This document shows positions 48,316-57,069 of a DNA stretch of 64,000 nucleotides, piece by piece; position 1 is the first letter of the stretch, and the number at the start of each line of letters is the position of its first letter. A program made the position numbers and the translations under genes. The DNA is from Candidatus Endomicrobiellum basalitermitum. GTDB lineage: Bacteria; Elusimicrobiota; Endomicrobiia; Endomicrobiales; Endomicrobiaceae. The DNA lies in contig JAITDN010000003.1 in assembly GCA_031282525.1 (NCBI GenBank), positions 124,001 through 188,000 of the forward strand, written 5' to 3'. The notes beneath the pieces are model-generated. The model was not told where the DNA came from and did not search any database. It saw only the letters and a program-made list of their open reading frames with translations.

Positions 48316-48705
48316 TTATTTCTTGACTACTTCTGGCATTTCTAGTGTCTCTTCGTCTTTTTTTGTTATAACAGCAGATATCGATTGTTTTGCTATTTGA
48401 ACGCAAACGTCATCTGAAACTTTTATCTCAACAATGTTTCCTTTTACATTACTTACAGTAGCATACACCCCTCCTGCAGTAATAACTCTATCATCTTTTT
48501 TCAACGAATTTAGTAAATTACGATGTTCCTTCGCTTTTTTTTGTTGTGGCCTCATTAAAAACAGATAGAAAAAAACAAATATAAAAATAAGAGGCAGTAA
48601 TCCCCCAAGCGAAGACAATCCTCCAGAAGGCAATTGTGCAAACGCCAAAGAAGGCATCATAAAAACCATAATCAAAACCATAAATAAACTAACGAGCTTT
48701 TTCAT
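48316..48705 (-). CDS. yajC: Sec translocase accessory subunit YajC
   Basis: About 129 residues. The start at 48705 has a GAGGTTAAA ribosome-binding site; an upstream frame to 48792 is probably not translated. It begins with a signal-like segment (KKLVSLFMVLIMVFMMPSLA), a Gly/Leu-rich linker, and the YajC helix LIFIFVFFYLFLMRPQQKKA. The conserved tail follows: HRNLLNSLKKDDRVITAGGV, ATVSNVKGNIVEI. YajC associates with SecDF. An extra N-terminal export segment is found in some YajC proteins. Confidence 0.93.
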   Translation of the reverse strand: MKKLVSLFMVLIMVFMMPSLAFAQLPSGGLSSLGGLLPLIFIFVFFYLFLMRPQQKKAKEHRNLLNSLKKDDRVITAGGVYATVSNVKGNIVEIKVSDDVCVQIAKQSISAVITKKDEETLEMPEVVKK

Positions 48706-48941
48706 TTTAACCTCAACATTTAATTTCTTGAATATAAAATAATTCTCTTTCAATGACTTTATTACCTTTTTTGTCAATTTTATCATAAACATAGATATTA
48801 TGTAAAGATAAAATACTCAAATTACAAACTCTATTAGATCTAACTAAATGACTTAAATATGCTTTTGAATATCCTTGCATATGGGAAACATAACAACAAT
48901 CACTATCTAAAAGACTAAAGTCTTTTTTGAATTCTAAATTT

Positions 48942-49273
48942 TTATATTAATTTTTTCAAAACTTGTAAAAACTCATCATTGTATCCATTACGAAAGGGAA
49001 CAACGTAGTCAAACATATCACGCTCACCGAACTTCCATAAATCATCACTCAGGCATCCAAAAACGCCTACAAAATATCTAACTTTAATGTCTACATCTAT
49101 ATCTTTTTGAATCTACATATATCTCTCTAGTAATAAAAAATTTTAGAATCAGCTACTCAAGACTTAAACTCAACTTCATTTTCACTAATCTTCAATATCA
49201 CTATCACTTAAACTAAATCTATGTCTTCTACCTATTTCTTTCATCATTTCAATACAAGATAGCGAAAATTATA
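48942..49273 (-). pseudogene. Decayed gene upstream of yajC, unknown family
   Basis: The 760-base gap between the two HD-protein genes holds coding debris. A first piece near 49273-49185 reads SCIEMMKEIGRRHRFSLSDS then DIED and a stop. Pieces such as SENEVEFKS and VADSKIFYY follow in a second frame. A last piece, in the frame of the first, reads VDIKVRYFVGVFGCLSDDLW, KFGERDMFDYVVPF and NDEFLQVLKKLI and ends at 48942. Several stops and at least two frame changes separate them. I do not recognise the family. The rest of the gap shows nothing. Confidence 0.55.
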
Positions 49274-49465
49274 AATGATACGAATTAATCAATACAATTT
49301 TTGTACACAAAAACTCTTGGCAATGTTTTTTTAAGTTATCTCTCTTAGATGATTTTTTTTTCATAAGTTGATAAAATTTCTTCTAACATATTGAACTATT
49401 TATCTATAACCATTATAATTTAACTTTAATATACCAACAAATAAGTTGTACCCTAATATACATAT

Positions 49466-50152
49466 TTACAAAAATTTATCGTCATTGATGTATAACTCAA
49501 AATTACATTTTAAAACACTACTTGCTCTTCTACAATAATCTATCCTTGACATAAATATCTCAAAATAGTTCATAACTGAGCATATAGTGCTATCAATCTT
49601 TATTTTCAGTTCAATGCTCATTTTTTCTTTATTCACAACAACATTAACTTTCTTACAAGCAGAAACAACCAAAGAATGTTTATCAAAATCATATAAATCT
49701 TCTGCTCCTATTCTCTCATGACTCACATCTGTCTTATCTCCAATCATAAGAGCAGCCGCAACAGGAGACACTGGCTCTATAGTCTTATCTTCATGACAAC
49801 CTATAGCACTTACTATAGTAAAAACATCCTCATCATATCTATCATCTCCAATAATATTTAAAAACATTATTGCACTGCTTTGATTGTGTCCACGTTTTGA
49901 AATTATGTTACCAATATCGTGTAAATAAGCTGCAATCTTAGCAAGTTCATGTTCTCTTTTTTTATAACCTAAATATTTTAAGACTCGTTCTGCAATTTTT
50001 GCAGCACGTATAGCATGATTTCTATCATAACTTTTACGTTTTATAAGATTAAAAGTTTCATTCGTATTTTCAAAATACTCCTCCATATATTTAAAATACA
50101 TTTGTACTTCCACATTATTTCTTATCTCTCTATAAGTCAATATTCTATCCAT
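49466..50152 (-). CDS. HD-domain phosphohydrolase (second paralogue)
   Basis: About 228 residues, paralogous to the HD protein at 47534-48232: AYLHDIGNIISKRGHNQSSA corresponds to GYMHDIGNIVNRQGHGQSSA, SAIGCHEDK to SAIGNHDEE, ALMIGDKTDVSHERIGAED to ALVLADKSDVHKTRVRN, and MNYFEIFMSRIDYCRRA to AEYFEIFMSRMLMCKRA. All metal ligands appear kept. The two genes flank yajC and a pseudogene, consistent with an old tandem duplication. The start at ATG 50152 is chosen over a TTG at 50158. No substrate can be assigned. Confidence 0.8.
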   Translation of the reverse strand: MDRILTYREIRNNVEVQMYFKYMEEYFENTNETFNLIKRKSYDRNHAIRAAKIAERVLKYLGYKKREHELAKIAAYLHDIGNIISKRGHNQSSAIMFLNIIGDDRYDEDVFTIVSAIGCHEDKTIEPVSPVAAALMIGDKTDVSHERIGAEDLYDFDKHSLVVSACKKVNVVVNKEKMSIELKIKIDSTICSVMNYFEIFMSRIDYCRRASSVLKCNFELYINDDKFL

Positions 50153-50305
50153 AATCAAGATTATTGTATCAAATTTATACTTGTATTAATATATTTTTTT
50201 CTACTTTCAAAAAATACCCTACTATAATTTTATAACAATTTATTATGGTATACTTAATATCAGAAATTGAGAAAAATAAAATAATTTTAACTATTTGTTA
50301 TATTT

Positions 50306-51016
50306 ATGATAACAAAGTTTATGGAAAACAGTTTGATACAAATTAATTTCTTAAAAACTCCACTTGACAATTCCAGTACAATCACAGGATTAAAAAAATT
50401 TTGGGAAAAAGTTTTCCCCATTATTTTAAGCAGAGAAAAACACTTTGATAAAGTATGGGAGAGTGGAACTGATGAAGAAATATTTGCTGAACTCATATTT
50501 TGTCTTTTTACTCCACAAAGTAAGGCTGTTTGGTGTTGGAACGCAGTAAATGAGCTTGCTAAAAAAAATATGATATTTAATTCAGAAAAAGGGAGTATAG
50601 CCAAAGTAATAAAAAAAGTTAGATTTAGGAATAATAAGGCAAAATATTTAATTGAAGCAAGAAAGATGTTCACTGTTAATGGTAAAATAAATCTAAAAGA
50701 AAAACTTAAATCCTTCAAAGATATATACAAATTAAGAAAATGGTTTGTAGAAAATATTAAAGGAATGGGATACAAAGAGGCAGGACATTTTTTAAGGAAT
50801 ATCGGTATCGGGAAAGATTTAGCCATATTAGACAGACATATACTAAAGAATCTCAAAATTTACGGCGTAATAAAAGAAATACCATTAATACTCAAAAAAA
50901 ACACATACTTGGAAACAGAAAGGCAGATGCAACGCTTTTCAAAAAACACAGGAATCCCCATGTCTCATTTAGATATGTTGTTTTGGTGTAAGAACACAGG
51001 AGGAATATTCAAATAA
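50306..51016 (+). CDS. ogg: N-glycosylase/DNA lyase (Ogg2-type 8-oxoguanine glycosylase)
   Basis: A 236-residue helix-hairpin-helix glycosylase that removes 8-oxoguanine and cuts the abasic site. KGMGYKEAGHFLRNIG (about residues 153-168) carries the catalytic lysine and LAILDRHILKNLKIYG the catalytic Asp. FCLFTPQSKAVWCWNAV corresponds to the N-terminal substrate region. There is no C-terminal Fe-S cluster, unlike Nth. It is the only plus-strand gene between larE and topA. The start could also be the ATG five codons downstream (50321). Confidence 0.88.
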   Translation: MITKFMENSLIQINFLKTPLDNSSTITGLKKFWEKVFPIILSREKHFDKVWESGTDEEIFAELIFCLFTPQSKAVWCWNAVNELAKKNMIFNSEKGSIAKVIKKVRFRNNKAKYLIEARKMFTVNGKINLKEKLKSFKDIYKLRKWFVENIKGMGYKEAGHFLRNIGIGKDLAILDRHILKNLKIYGVIKEIPLILKKNTYLETERQMQRFSKNTGIPMSHLDMLFWCKNTGGIFK

Positions 51017-51049
51017 AATACTCTATGAAAATAATAAACTATTAAATTT

Positions 51050-51379
51050 TTATAATCCTGGAATCTTCATCCCACCACTAAATTTCTTAAACTCTTCAGT
51101 CATGATATTTTGTGCCTTTTTATTTGCTTCTACAAAGGCCGCCAATATAAGTTTCTCCACTTTATCTTTATTTTCTTTAAGTATATAATCTGGAATATTT
51201 AAATTTAGAAATTCATTTTTAGCATTTACTTGTACTTTTATGCCCTTATACTCCACATCTATAATCTGAGATTTTAATTTTTTGTCCATTTCATTCATTT
51301 TATTTCTCATAGCCATTGTTTCTTTCGCCATCTTAAACAATTCCATTCTCAATCCATCCTTCTTATTATTTTTTTCCAT
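51050..51379 (-). CDS. ybaB: YbaB/EbfC-family nucleoid-associated protein
   Basis: A 109-residue small protein with a helical start (RMELFKMAKETMAMRNKMNE), a beta core IDVEYKGIKVQVNAKNEFLN and a helix DKVEKLILAAFVEANKKAQN, ending with GGMKIPGL. The C-terminal Gly/Met-rich tail and order of blocks are those of YbaB dimers that bind DNA. It is not beside dnaX or recR, the usual neighbours, so the assignment rests on sequence pattern only. Confidence 0.85.
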   Translation of the reverse strand: MEKNNKKDGLRMELFKMAKETMAMRNKMNEMDKKLKSQIIDVEYKGIKVQVNAKNEFLNLNIPDYILKENKDKVEKLILAAFVEANKKAQNIMTEEFKKFSGGMKIPGL

Positions 51380-51440
51380 ATTTTCTAATAAATCCCTAAT
51401 AGTACAATTATAATATTAAATTGAAGTAAGTGCTAAAGAG

Positions 51441-52277
51441 TTATATCGTTCTAATCTTATTTTCCGCTAATCTTACACTTCCAGATACTATTTTTTTAAG
51501 CTCGCTTTCGGTTTTTACAATAAGCCTTCCACTTTCATCAATACCAAGATTCTTACCGGTCACAATATAACATCCACTATCAACAATTATATCTCTATTT
51601 TTATACGCAATTTTATTATTGTATTCTTTTAAAAAATTCTCAAATCCATTCTTCTTAAAATTAAAATATAAATACTCAAATTCATTAAAAAATGTGGAAA
51701 TAAACTCCAAAATATCTATTTCTTTTTTCAATATATCTCTTAAAGAAATCGAGATATTCTCTAAATATTTTGGCAAACTATTATTAATATTCACACCTAT
51801 TCCCACAACAACCCAGTTTATACTATTTTCTTTAACAGACATTTCTGTTATTATCCCTGCAATCTTCTTCCCAAATACAAGAACGTCATTAGGCCATTTT
51901 ATCTCAGAATTAATCCTATATTTTTTTTCAAAAACTCTTCTCACTACAATGCCCAATAATAGCGTCAATTTTGAAATTTCATTGGGATGTATTATAGGCT
52001 TTAAAAGCATAGAAAACCATAAACCACCTATGTTTGAAACCCATTTTTTTTTATCGCGCCCATAACCCCCAGTCTGCTTTTCTGCAATAACAATAACTCC
52101 TTCATCAGAACCCTTCTCTGCAAGTTCCTTAGTAACAATTTGTGTTGAGTCCACTTCTTTGTAATACCTTATAATTTTACATAAGTTAAACTGTCTTTTA
52201 GAATTCGTTTTTATTTCATATTCACTATAAAACTTATTACTTCTTATAAAAACATAACCTATAGAAGAAAACTTCAT
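51441..52277 (-). CDS. birA: Biotin--[acetyl-CoA carboxylase] ligase
   Basis: A 278-residue biotin protein ligase. Core motifs: DSTQIVTKELAEKGSDEGVI, EKQTGGYGRDKKKWVS (biotinyl-AMP loop, GRGR-like), GLWFSMLLKP, IKWPNDVLVFGKKIAGI and VVGIGVNINNS. The C-terminal SH3-like domain follows. It lacks a DNA-binding N-terminal domain, having only about 35 residues before the catalytic part, so it is a class I ligase without repressor function. AccB at 12515 is the obvious substrate. Confidence 0.92.
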   Translation of the reverse strand: MKFSSIGYVFIRSNKFYSEYEIKTNSKRQFNLCKIIRYYKEVDSTQIVTKELAEKGSDEGVIVIAEKQTGGYGRDKKKWVSNIGGLWFSMLLKPIIHPNEISKLTLLLGIVVRRVFEKKYRINSEIKWPNDVLVFGKKIAGIITEMSVKENSINWVVVGIGVNINNSLPKYLENISISLRDILKKEIDILEFISTFFNEFEYLYFNFKKNGFENFLKEYNNKIAYKNRDIIVDSGCYIVTGKNLGIDESGRLIVKTESELKKIVSGSVRLAENKIRTI

Positions 52278-52367
52278 TATTTAATAATTCCTATTTAACT
52301 TAATCTAAAATTTACTCTCATCTAATAGAACAACTCAAAACATAATCATAAATAAACACTTAAACAC

Positions 52368-53210
52368 TCATCTTATTGTTATTTCAAGAGTTAAATCTAA
52401 AATTTTAGAAGAATGCGTAATCATTCCTATAGATATTCTCTCTACACCAAGTTTGGCAAACTCCTTTAAAGTTTCAATATTTACACTTCCAGAAATCTCT
52501 ATTTCAGGCTTATACTTTTCTGTAGAAAATTTTCTTATAAGAGCAACCATTTCTTTTGTATCTTCAAAATTTGTGTTGTCAAGCATTATAACATCAGCTT
52601 TTGCATCTAAAGCTTGTTTAATTTGTTCCATATTTTCACACTCAATCTCAACAGGTATATTTTTAAATCTCTCTCTGAATTCATCAATTTTAGCTCTTAA
52701 GTCATTAATAAATTTTAAGTGATTATCCTTTATAAGAACCATGTCGGCAAGACCCTTCCTATGATTAACCCCTCCACCACATTTTACCGCATACTTCGCA
52801 AGTTCCCTATATCCAGGTATAGTTTTTCTCGTATCGTATATTTTTGTTTTACCGTTGTTTATACACCCTACAAATTTATTTGTCAAAGTCGCAATTCCAG
52901 ACATATATTGTAAAAAATTAAGAGCTGTCCTTTCACCTGACAAAATTGTATACGCAGAACCAGCAATTACTAAGATTTCATCACCTTGCTTTACCTGTGA
53001 ACAATCCCATTTTCTTAACGATATACTACATCCTTTATCTATAGTCTTAAACACCTTTGTAAAAACATCAACACCACAAAGAATTCCAGGTTTATTCGCT
53101 ATTAATACTGCTTCAGCTTGTTTATCTTTATGTATAAATTCTTTGCTAGTAATGTCATTAAAAACACTATCTTCTTCTAATGCGAGATTGATAAGATTAT
53201 CTATAATCAT
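52368..53210 (-). CDS. nadC: Nicotinate-nucleotide pyrophosphorylase (quinolinate PRTase)
   Basis: A 280-residue type II phosphoribosyltransferase that makes nicotinic acid mononucleotide from quinolinate. The blocks SGERTALNFLQYMSGIATLT, YDTRKTIPGYRELAKYAVKC, GGGVNHRKGLADMVLIKDNH and the C-terminal EISGSVNIETLKEFAKLGVE with RISIG are all in order. NadA and NadB are not in the window. Its product feeds the NaAD that LarB uses, which is a possible but untested link. Confidence 0.94.
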   Translation of the reverse strand: MIIDNLINLALEEDSVFNDITSKEFIHKDKQAEAVLIANKPGILCGVDVFTKVFKTIDKGCSISLRKWDCSQVKQGDEILVIAGSAYTILSGERTALNFLQYMSGIATLTNKFVGCINNGKTKIYDTRKTIPGYRELAKYAVKCGGGVNHRKGLADMVLIKDNHLKFINDLRAKIDEFRERFKNIPVEIECENMEQIKQALDAKADVIMLDNTNFEDTKEMVALIRKFSTEKYKPEIEISGSVNIETLKEFAKLGVERISIGMITHSSKILDLTLEITIR

Positions 53211-53308
53211 AAGTAAATAACAGTATAAATATTATATAGAAAAAACTCAATAAATATAATCTTTATACAACAACATCAATATTTTAAATTATCATCTAAT
53301 CTGTTTAA

Positions 53309-53953
53309 CTATATTATTTTATAAAAAGATGGGCAAAGTTTATTTAATGGACAAATTGAATGATTTGGATTTCTGGCCTTGCAAATGCTTCTTCCTAGAG
53401 TTTGTATTAAAAATGAAAAACTTATCCAGTATCCTTTAGGGACAACTCTAATTAAATCTTTTTCAATTCTTACAGGATCATTGTATTCTGTAAGTTTTAA
53501 TAAATTTGAAATCCTTATGACATGTGTATCAACAACAATTCCTTCACTTTTTCCAAAAGCAATACTTAGAACAACATTTGCAGTTTTTCTAGCAACACCA
53601 GGAAACTCAAGCAACTCTTCCATAGTCTGTGGAATAATACCATTGTATTTATTCATCACTAACTGCGCAGATTTAATAATATTCTTTGCTTTATTCCTAT
53701 AAAATCCCACAGATTTAATATAATTTTCAAGTTCTAAAATGTTAGCATTTGCATAGTCTTTTATGTTCCTATATTTTTCGAAAAGCCTACCCGTAACATT
53801 ATTAACCCTTTTTTCTGTACACTGAGCCGACAGAATCGTCGCAATTAGAAGTTCAAAAGGATTAGAAAAATCAAGAGCACATTTTATACCTTTATAATCT
53901 TTCTCTAAAATTTCTATTATTTTAAATACATACTTTTTATAATTTTTTTTCAT
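53309..53953 (-). CDS. nth: Endonuclease III
   Basis: A 214-residue HhH-GPD repair enzyme for oxidised pyrimidines. IATILSAQCTEKRVN lies near residue 35; LEFPGVARKTANVVLSIAFG carries the hairpin and catalytic Lys, and GIVVDTHVIRISN the catalytic Asp. The C-terminal Fe-S loop normally has C-x6-C-x2-C-x5-C. Here the segment is CKARNPNHSICPLNKLCPS, where the second ligand is His. The gene starts where the broken IMPase gene ends. Confidence 0.92.
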   Translation of the reverse strand: MKKNYKKYVFKIIEILEKDYKGIKCALDFSNPFELLIATILSAQCTEKRVNNVTGRLFEKYRNIKDYANANILELENYIKSVGFYRNKAKNIIKSAQLVMNKYNGIIPQTMEELLEFPGVARKTANVVLSIAFGKSEGIVVDTHVIRISNLLKLTEYNDPVRIEKDLIRVVPKGYWISFSFLIQTLGRSICKARNPNHSICPLNKLCPSFYKII

Positions 53954-54736
53954 TAATGATTTTGCAATATTTTTTTATGTAAAGCAGAACCATTTGATAC
54001 AAGCATTGTATCTTTAAACACTATGGAATCATCTAAACCAAAATAATCTGATATTTCTCCACCTGCTTCCTTTACTATCAAAACTCCAGCAGCAATATCC
54101 CACGGTTTTAGACCTTCATCCCAAAAAAAGTCAAAACGTCCACATGCCACATAAGCCATATCTAAAGCGGCAGATCCTAATCTCCTTACACCCTGCGTTT
54201 TAAGCATTATATTTGTGTAAAATTTCTCGTTACTCTCACAGTATTTTTTTAATATAATAAGGAAATCCCGTAACAGCTAAAGCCCGAATCAAATCTTCTG
54301 TTTTTGACACTCTAATCTTTTTACCATTAAGCCATGCACCCTTATTTTTCTCAGCAATAAAAATTTCTTTTGTAATAGGAGAATAAATTATGCTAGAGAT
54401 AATCTCATTTTTAAATTTCAATCCTATAGAAACGCAAAACATCGGTAAACTATGCACAAAATTTACTGTACCGTCAGAGAGGGGGCCTATGATCCAACAA
54501 TATTCCTTTTCTATCTCATTTATTTCATCTTCTTCTGTAAAAATACCATCTTGCGGAAAAATATTTTTTATTACCTTTATTATTTCTTTCTGTGAATTTA
54601 TATCAGCTTGAGTAACCGGATCAATTTCTCCCTTATACTCAATATTAAGAATATCGCTATTATAATACTTAAGAAGAACTGAAACCCCCTTTTTTGCAGC
54701 AAGCAAAGCTGTACTTGTGTAAGACGAAAACTTCAT
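53953..54736 (-). pseudogene. Inositol monophosphatase family protein, frameshifted
   Basis: The N-terminal part (54736-54236, 166 codons) has ALLAAKKGVSVLLKYY, DPVTQADINSQKEIIKVIK, IFTEEDEI and the sugar-phosphatase core. It ends after AVTGFPYYIKKIL. Removing one base from the A7 run at about 54242-54248 restores the frame through NEKFYTNIMLKTQGVRRLGS to AALDMAYVACGRFDFFW and LKPWDIAAGVLIVKEAGGE. The metal-binding motif IDPLDGTxNF reads IIGPLSDGTVNF, with the first Asp changed to Gly and one extra residue. Both the frameshift and this change suggest loss of function, though slippage on A7 could still yield some full-length product. Confidence 0.88.
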
Positions 54737-54888
54737 ATATTTATATATTTCCTTTATATCTTTGATTGTTGGAAATAGAACTATCCAAATTTACACTACT
54801 AAAAATTACGAATTCATAATTTTCCTTTTACTATGATCCCCTTTCAACCTAAAAAATATCCATAAATCAAAAAAAATTACGTAACGAA

Positions 54889-54964
54889 CGGGGACGACGG
54901 GATTTGAACCCGCGATCTTTGCCTTGACAGGGCAATGTGTTAAACCAGGCTACACCACATCCCC
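54889..54964 (-). tRNA. tRNA-Asp (GTC)
   Basis: Cloverleaf with acceptor GGGGATG/CGTCCCC, D arm GTGT/ACAC and anticodon stem TTGCC/GGCAA around CTGTCAA, giving anticodon GTC. The T arm contains GGGTTCAAATCCC. CCA is not encoded. An AAAATCT/AGATTTT hairpin lies directly upstream (54965-54985); its role is unclear. Confidence 0.93.
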
Positions 54965-55100
54965 AAAATCTACCGATGAGATTTTATTATTAAATTATTA
55001 AAAAATATTCACTACTTCACCAATATACATAATTTTAAATCTACCACTAACTACAAATTGCACACAACTATTACAATTTTATGCATTCATCTTTATATTT

Positions 55101-56351
55101 TCAATATTTTAGATCTTTATATATAGGAAATTCATTGCACAATTTTAACATATCCAATCTAATATCAGAAATTACATTTTTATTATCTATATTTTTAAGA
55201 ACCTTAACTATTGCCTCTGCTATTTTTACCATTTCAGTTTCTTTCATTTTTCTTGTAGTAACAGCCGGAGAACCAATTCTTATTCCAGATGTGATTGTTG
55301 GTTTCTCTATATCATAAGGAATTTCATTTTTATTTAAAGTTATACCCGCCTTCTCCAAAGCCTCTTGAGCATCTTTACCCTTAACACCCAAAGGTCTTAA
55401 GTCAACTAAAAATACGTGAGAATCTGTACCACCAGAAACAATCTTTAAATTACCCTTTTCCAAAGTTTCAGCAAGTTTCTTAGCATTAATCAAAACCTGT
55501 TTTTGATATTCTCTAAACTCAGGTTTAAGTGCCTCGCCAAAAGCTACGGCTTTTGCTGCTATAACATGCATTAATGGCCCCCCCTGTCCACCGGGGAAAA
55601 CAGCAGAATTAATCTTTTTTGCAAATTCTTCATTATTAGTGAGAATTAAACCGCCTCTAGGTCCACGAAGGGTCTTATGAGTCGTAGTTGTAGTAATATC
55701 AGCATAATCTACGGATGACGGGTAAACCCCTGCTGCTACTAGACCCGCATAATGAGCTATATCTGCCATGTGATAAGCATTAATTTTTTTTGCAATCTTA
55801 CTTATTCTTTCCCAATCCCAAATTCTTGAATACGCACTACCACCACTAATTATAAGTTTTGGTTTGTGCTTTAAAGCTAGTTCTTCCATTTTTTCATAAT
55901 TTATATAACACGTTTTCTCTTCTACGGTATAAGAGATAATTTTGAACCATTTACCAGAAACATTATAAGGACTTCCGTGTGTTAGATGTCCACCATGAGA
56001 TAAACTAAGCCCCATAATAGTATCACCTGGATCCAAAAGAGCAAGTTGTACAGCAAAATTTGCTTGTGCACCAGAATGTGGTTGCACATTTGCAAATCTT
56101 GAATTAAAAAGTTTTTTTGCCCTTTCTACCGCAACAGCTTCTGCTATATCAACAACTTCACATCCACCGTAATATCTTTTACCAGGGTATCCTTCAGCGT
56201 ATTTATTTGTTAGACATGAACCTTGTGCTTCCATAATTGCTTGTGAAGCTATATTCTCAGAGGCAATAAGCTCTATAGTTTCTCTTTGCCTTTTAAGCTC
56301 TTTTACAAACATACTATAAATTTCACTATCGTTCCTTTTTAAGTTTTTCAT
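55101..56351 (-). CDS. glyA: Serine hydroxymethyltransferase
   Basis: About 416 residues; interconverts serine and glycine with tetrahydrofolate. The blocks [60 protein letters not shown] and the PLP lysine region [17 protein letters not shown] are all conserved. The ATG at 56351 is preferred: it has a GAGAG stretch upstream and gives the usual length, while the frame runs another 21 codons upstream into the neighbouring gene. It supplies methylene-tetrahydrofolate for ThyX. Confidence 0.96.
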   Translation of the reverse strand: MKNLKRNDSEIYSMFVKELKRQRETIELIASENIASQAIMEAQGSCLTNKYAEGYPGKRYYGGCEVVDIAEAVAVERAKKLFNSRFANVQPHSGAQANFAVQLALLDPGDTIMGLSLSHGGHLTHGSPYNVSGKWFKIISYTVEEKTCYINYEKMEELALKHKPKLIISGGSAYSRIWDWERISKIAKKINAYHMADIAHYAGLVAAGVYPSSVDYADITTTTTHKTLRGPRGGLILTNNEEFAKKINSAVFPGGQGGPLMHVIAAKAVAFGEALKPEFREYQKQVLINAKKLAETLEKGNLKIVSGGTDSHVFLVDLRPLGVKGKDAQEALEKAGITLNKNEIPYDIEKPTITSGIRIGSPAVTTRKMKETEMVKIAEAIVKVLKNIDNKNVISDIRLDMLKLCNEFPIYKDLKY

Positions 56352-56377
56352 TTTTTTTCTCTCTATACCTCTTATAC

Positions 56378-56986
56378 CTATAAGTATTTCAATATCTTGT
56401 GGGTATTTAAACAACCCTTACGAACAATAATATATGGGAACCTTATCATATCTATAACTGTAGATTCAAAAGAAAACTTACATTGTCCCCCATCAACGAT
56501 AATATCAGCCACATCATCAAACTTCAAAGCCTCATCTACATTTTTGGCACTCTTTTCATTCGAAACATTTACAGAAGTTGTAAAGACAGGAGTATTTATC
56601 TCTTTCAATAGTTTTAACATAAATCTATTATTTGGAATTCTCACTCCTAAATCCTTCCTACCACCTGACAAAATTTGCCCAACTTCTCTTGTAGGAAATA
56701 TTAACGTGAGTTGCCCCGGCCAAAATTTTTGAGCAATCTGTAAAGCCTTTTTAGAAATATCAACAAAAACTCTCACACTATTAATATCATATGTCATCAT
56801 AATAAGCGGTTTTTTAATATCTCTATTCTTGATTTTATATAACGCTTTCTGTGCCTCAAAATTAAAAGCGTCAACGACAAAGCTGTAGACTGTCTCAGTA
56901 GGAACAATAGCTACACCACCACTTTTTATTACTTCACTTACTTCTTTATATACATTTTTATCTACTGACGAAACCTTCAAACTCAT
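56378..56986 (-). CDS. tsaC: Sua5/YciO/YrdC-family threonylcarbamoyl-AMP synthase
   Basis: About 202 residues. The YrdC fold is shown by [84 protein letters not shown] and [11 protein letters not shown]. It makes threonylcarbamoyl-AMP for tRNA t6A. The common VYGLG motif reads VYSFVVDA, a small deviation. It is of the short TsaC type, without the Sua5 C-terminal domain. The frame extends ten codons upstream to 57016, but MSLKVSS at 56986 seems the better start. Confidence 0.85.
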   Translation of the reverse strand: MSLKVSSVDKNVYKEVSEVIKSGGVAIVPTETVYSFVVDAFNFEAQKALYKIKNRDIKKPLIMMTYDINSVRVFVDISKKALQIAQKFWPGQLTLIFPTREVGQILSGGRKDLGVRIPNNRFMLKLLKEINTPVFTTSVNVSNEKSAKNVDEALKFDDVADIIVDGGQCKFSFESTVIDMIRFPYIIVRKGCLNTHKILKYL

Positions 56987-57069
56987 GTATTCTTCTTTTA
57001 CTCTAAACAATAACAAAATAAAAAGACGACACCTCTATAAATTAACTATATTTTTCATTTTACTTTACT

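Noticed and set aside
53309-54736. Toxin-antitoxin or defence pair from the two short IMPase-like frames
   Set aside because: Both frames align with one inositol monophosphatase when a single base in the A7 run is ignored.
54965-54985. AAAATCT/AGATTTT hairpin as a glyA terminator
   Set aside because: It is more than 100 bases past the glyA stop, only seven AT-rich pairs, and on the glyA strand is followed by the tRNA-Asp gene rather than a T run of useful length.
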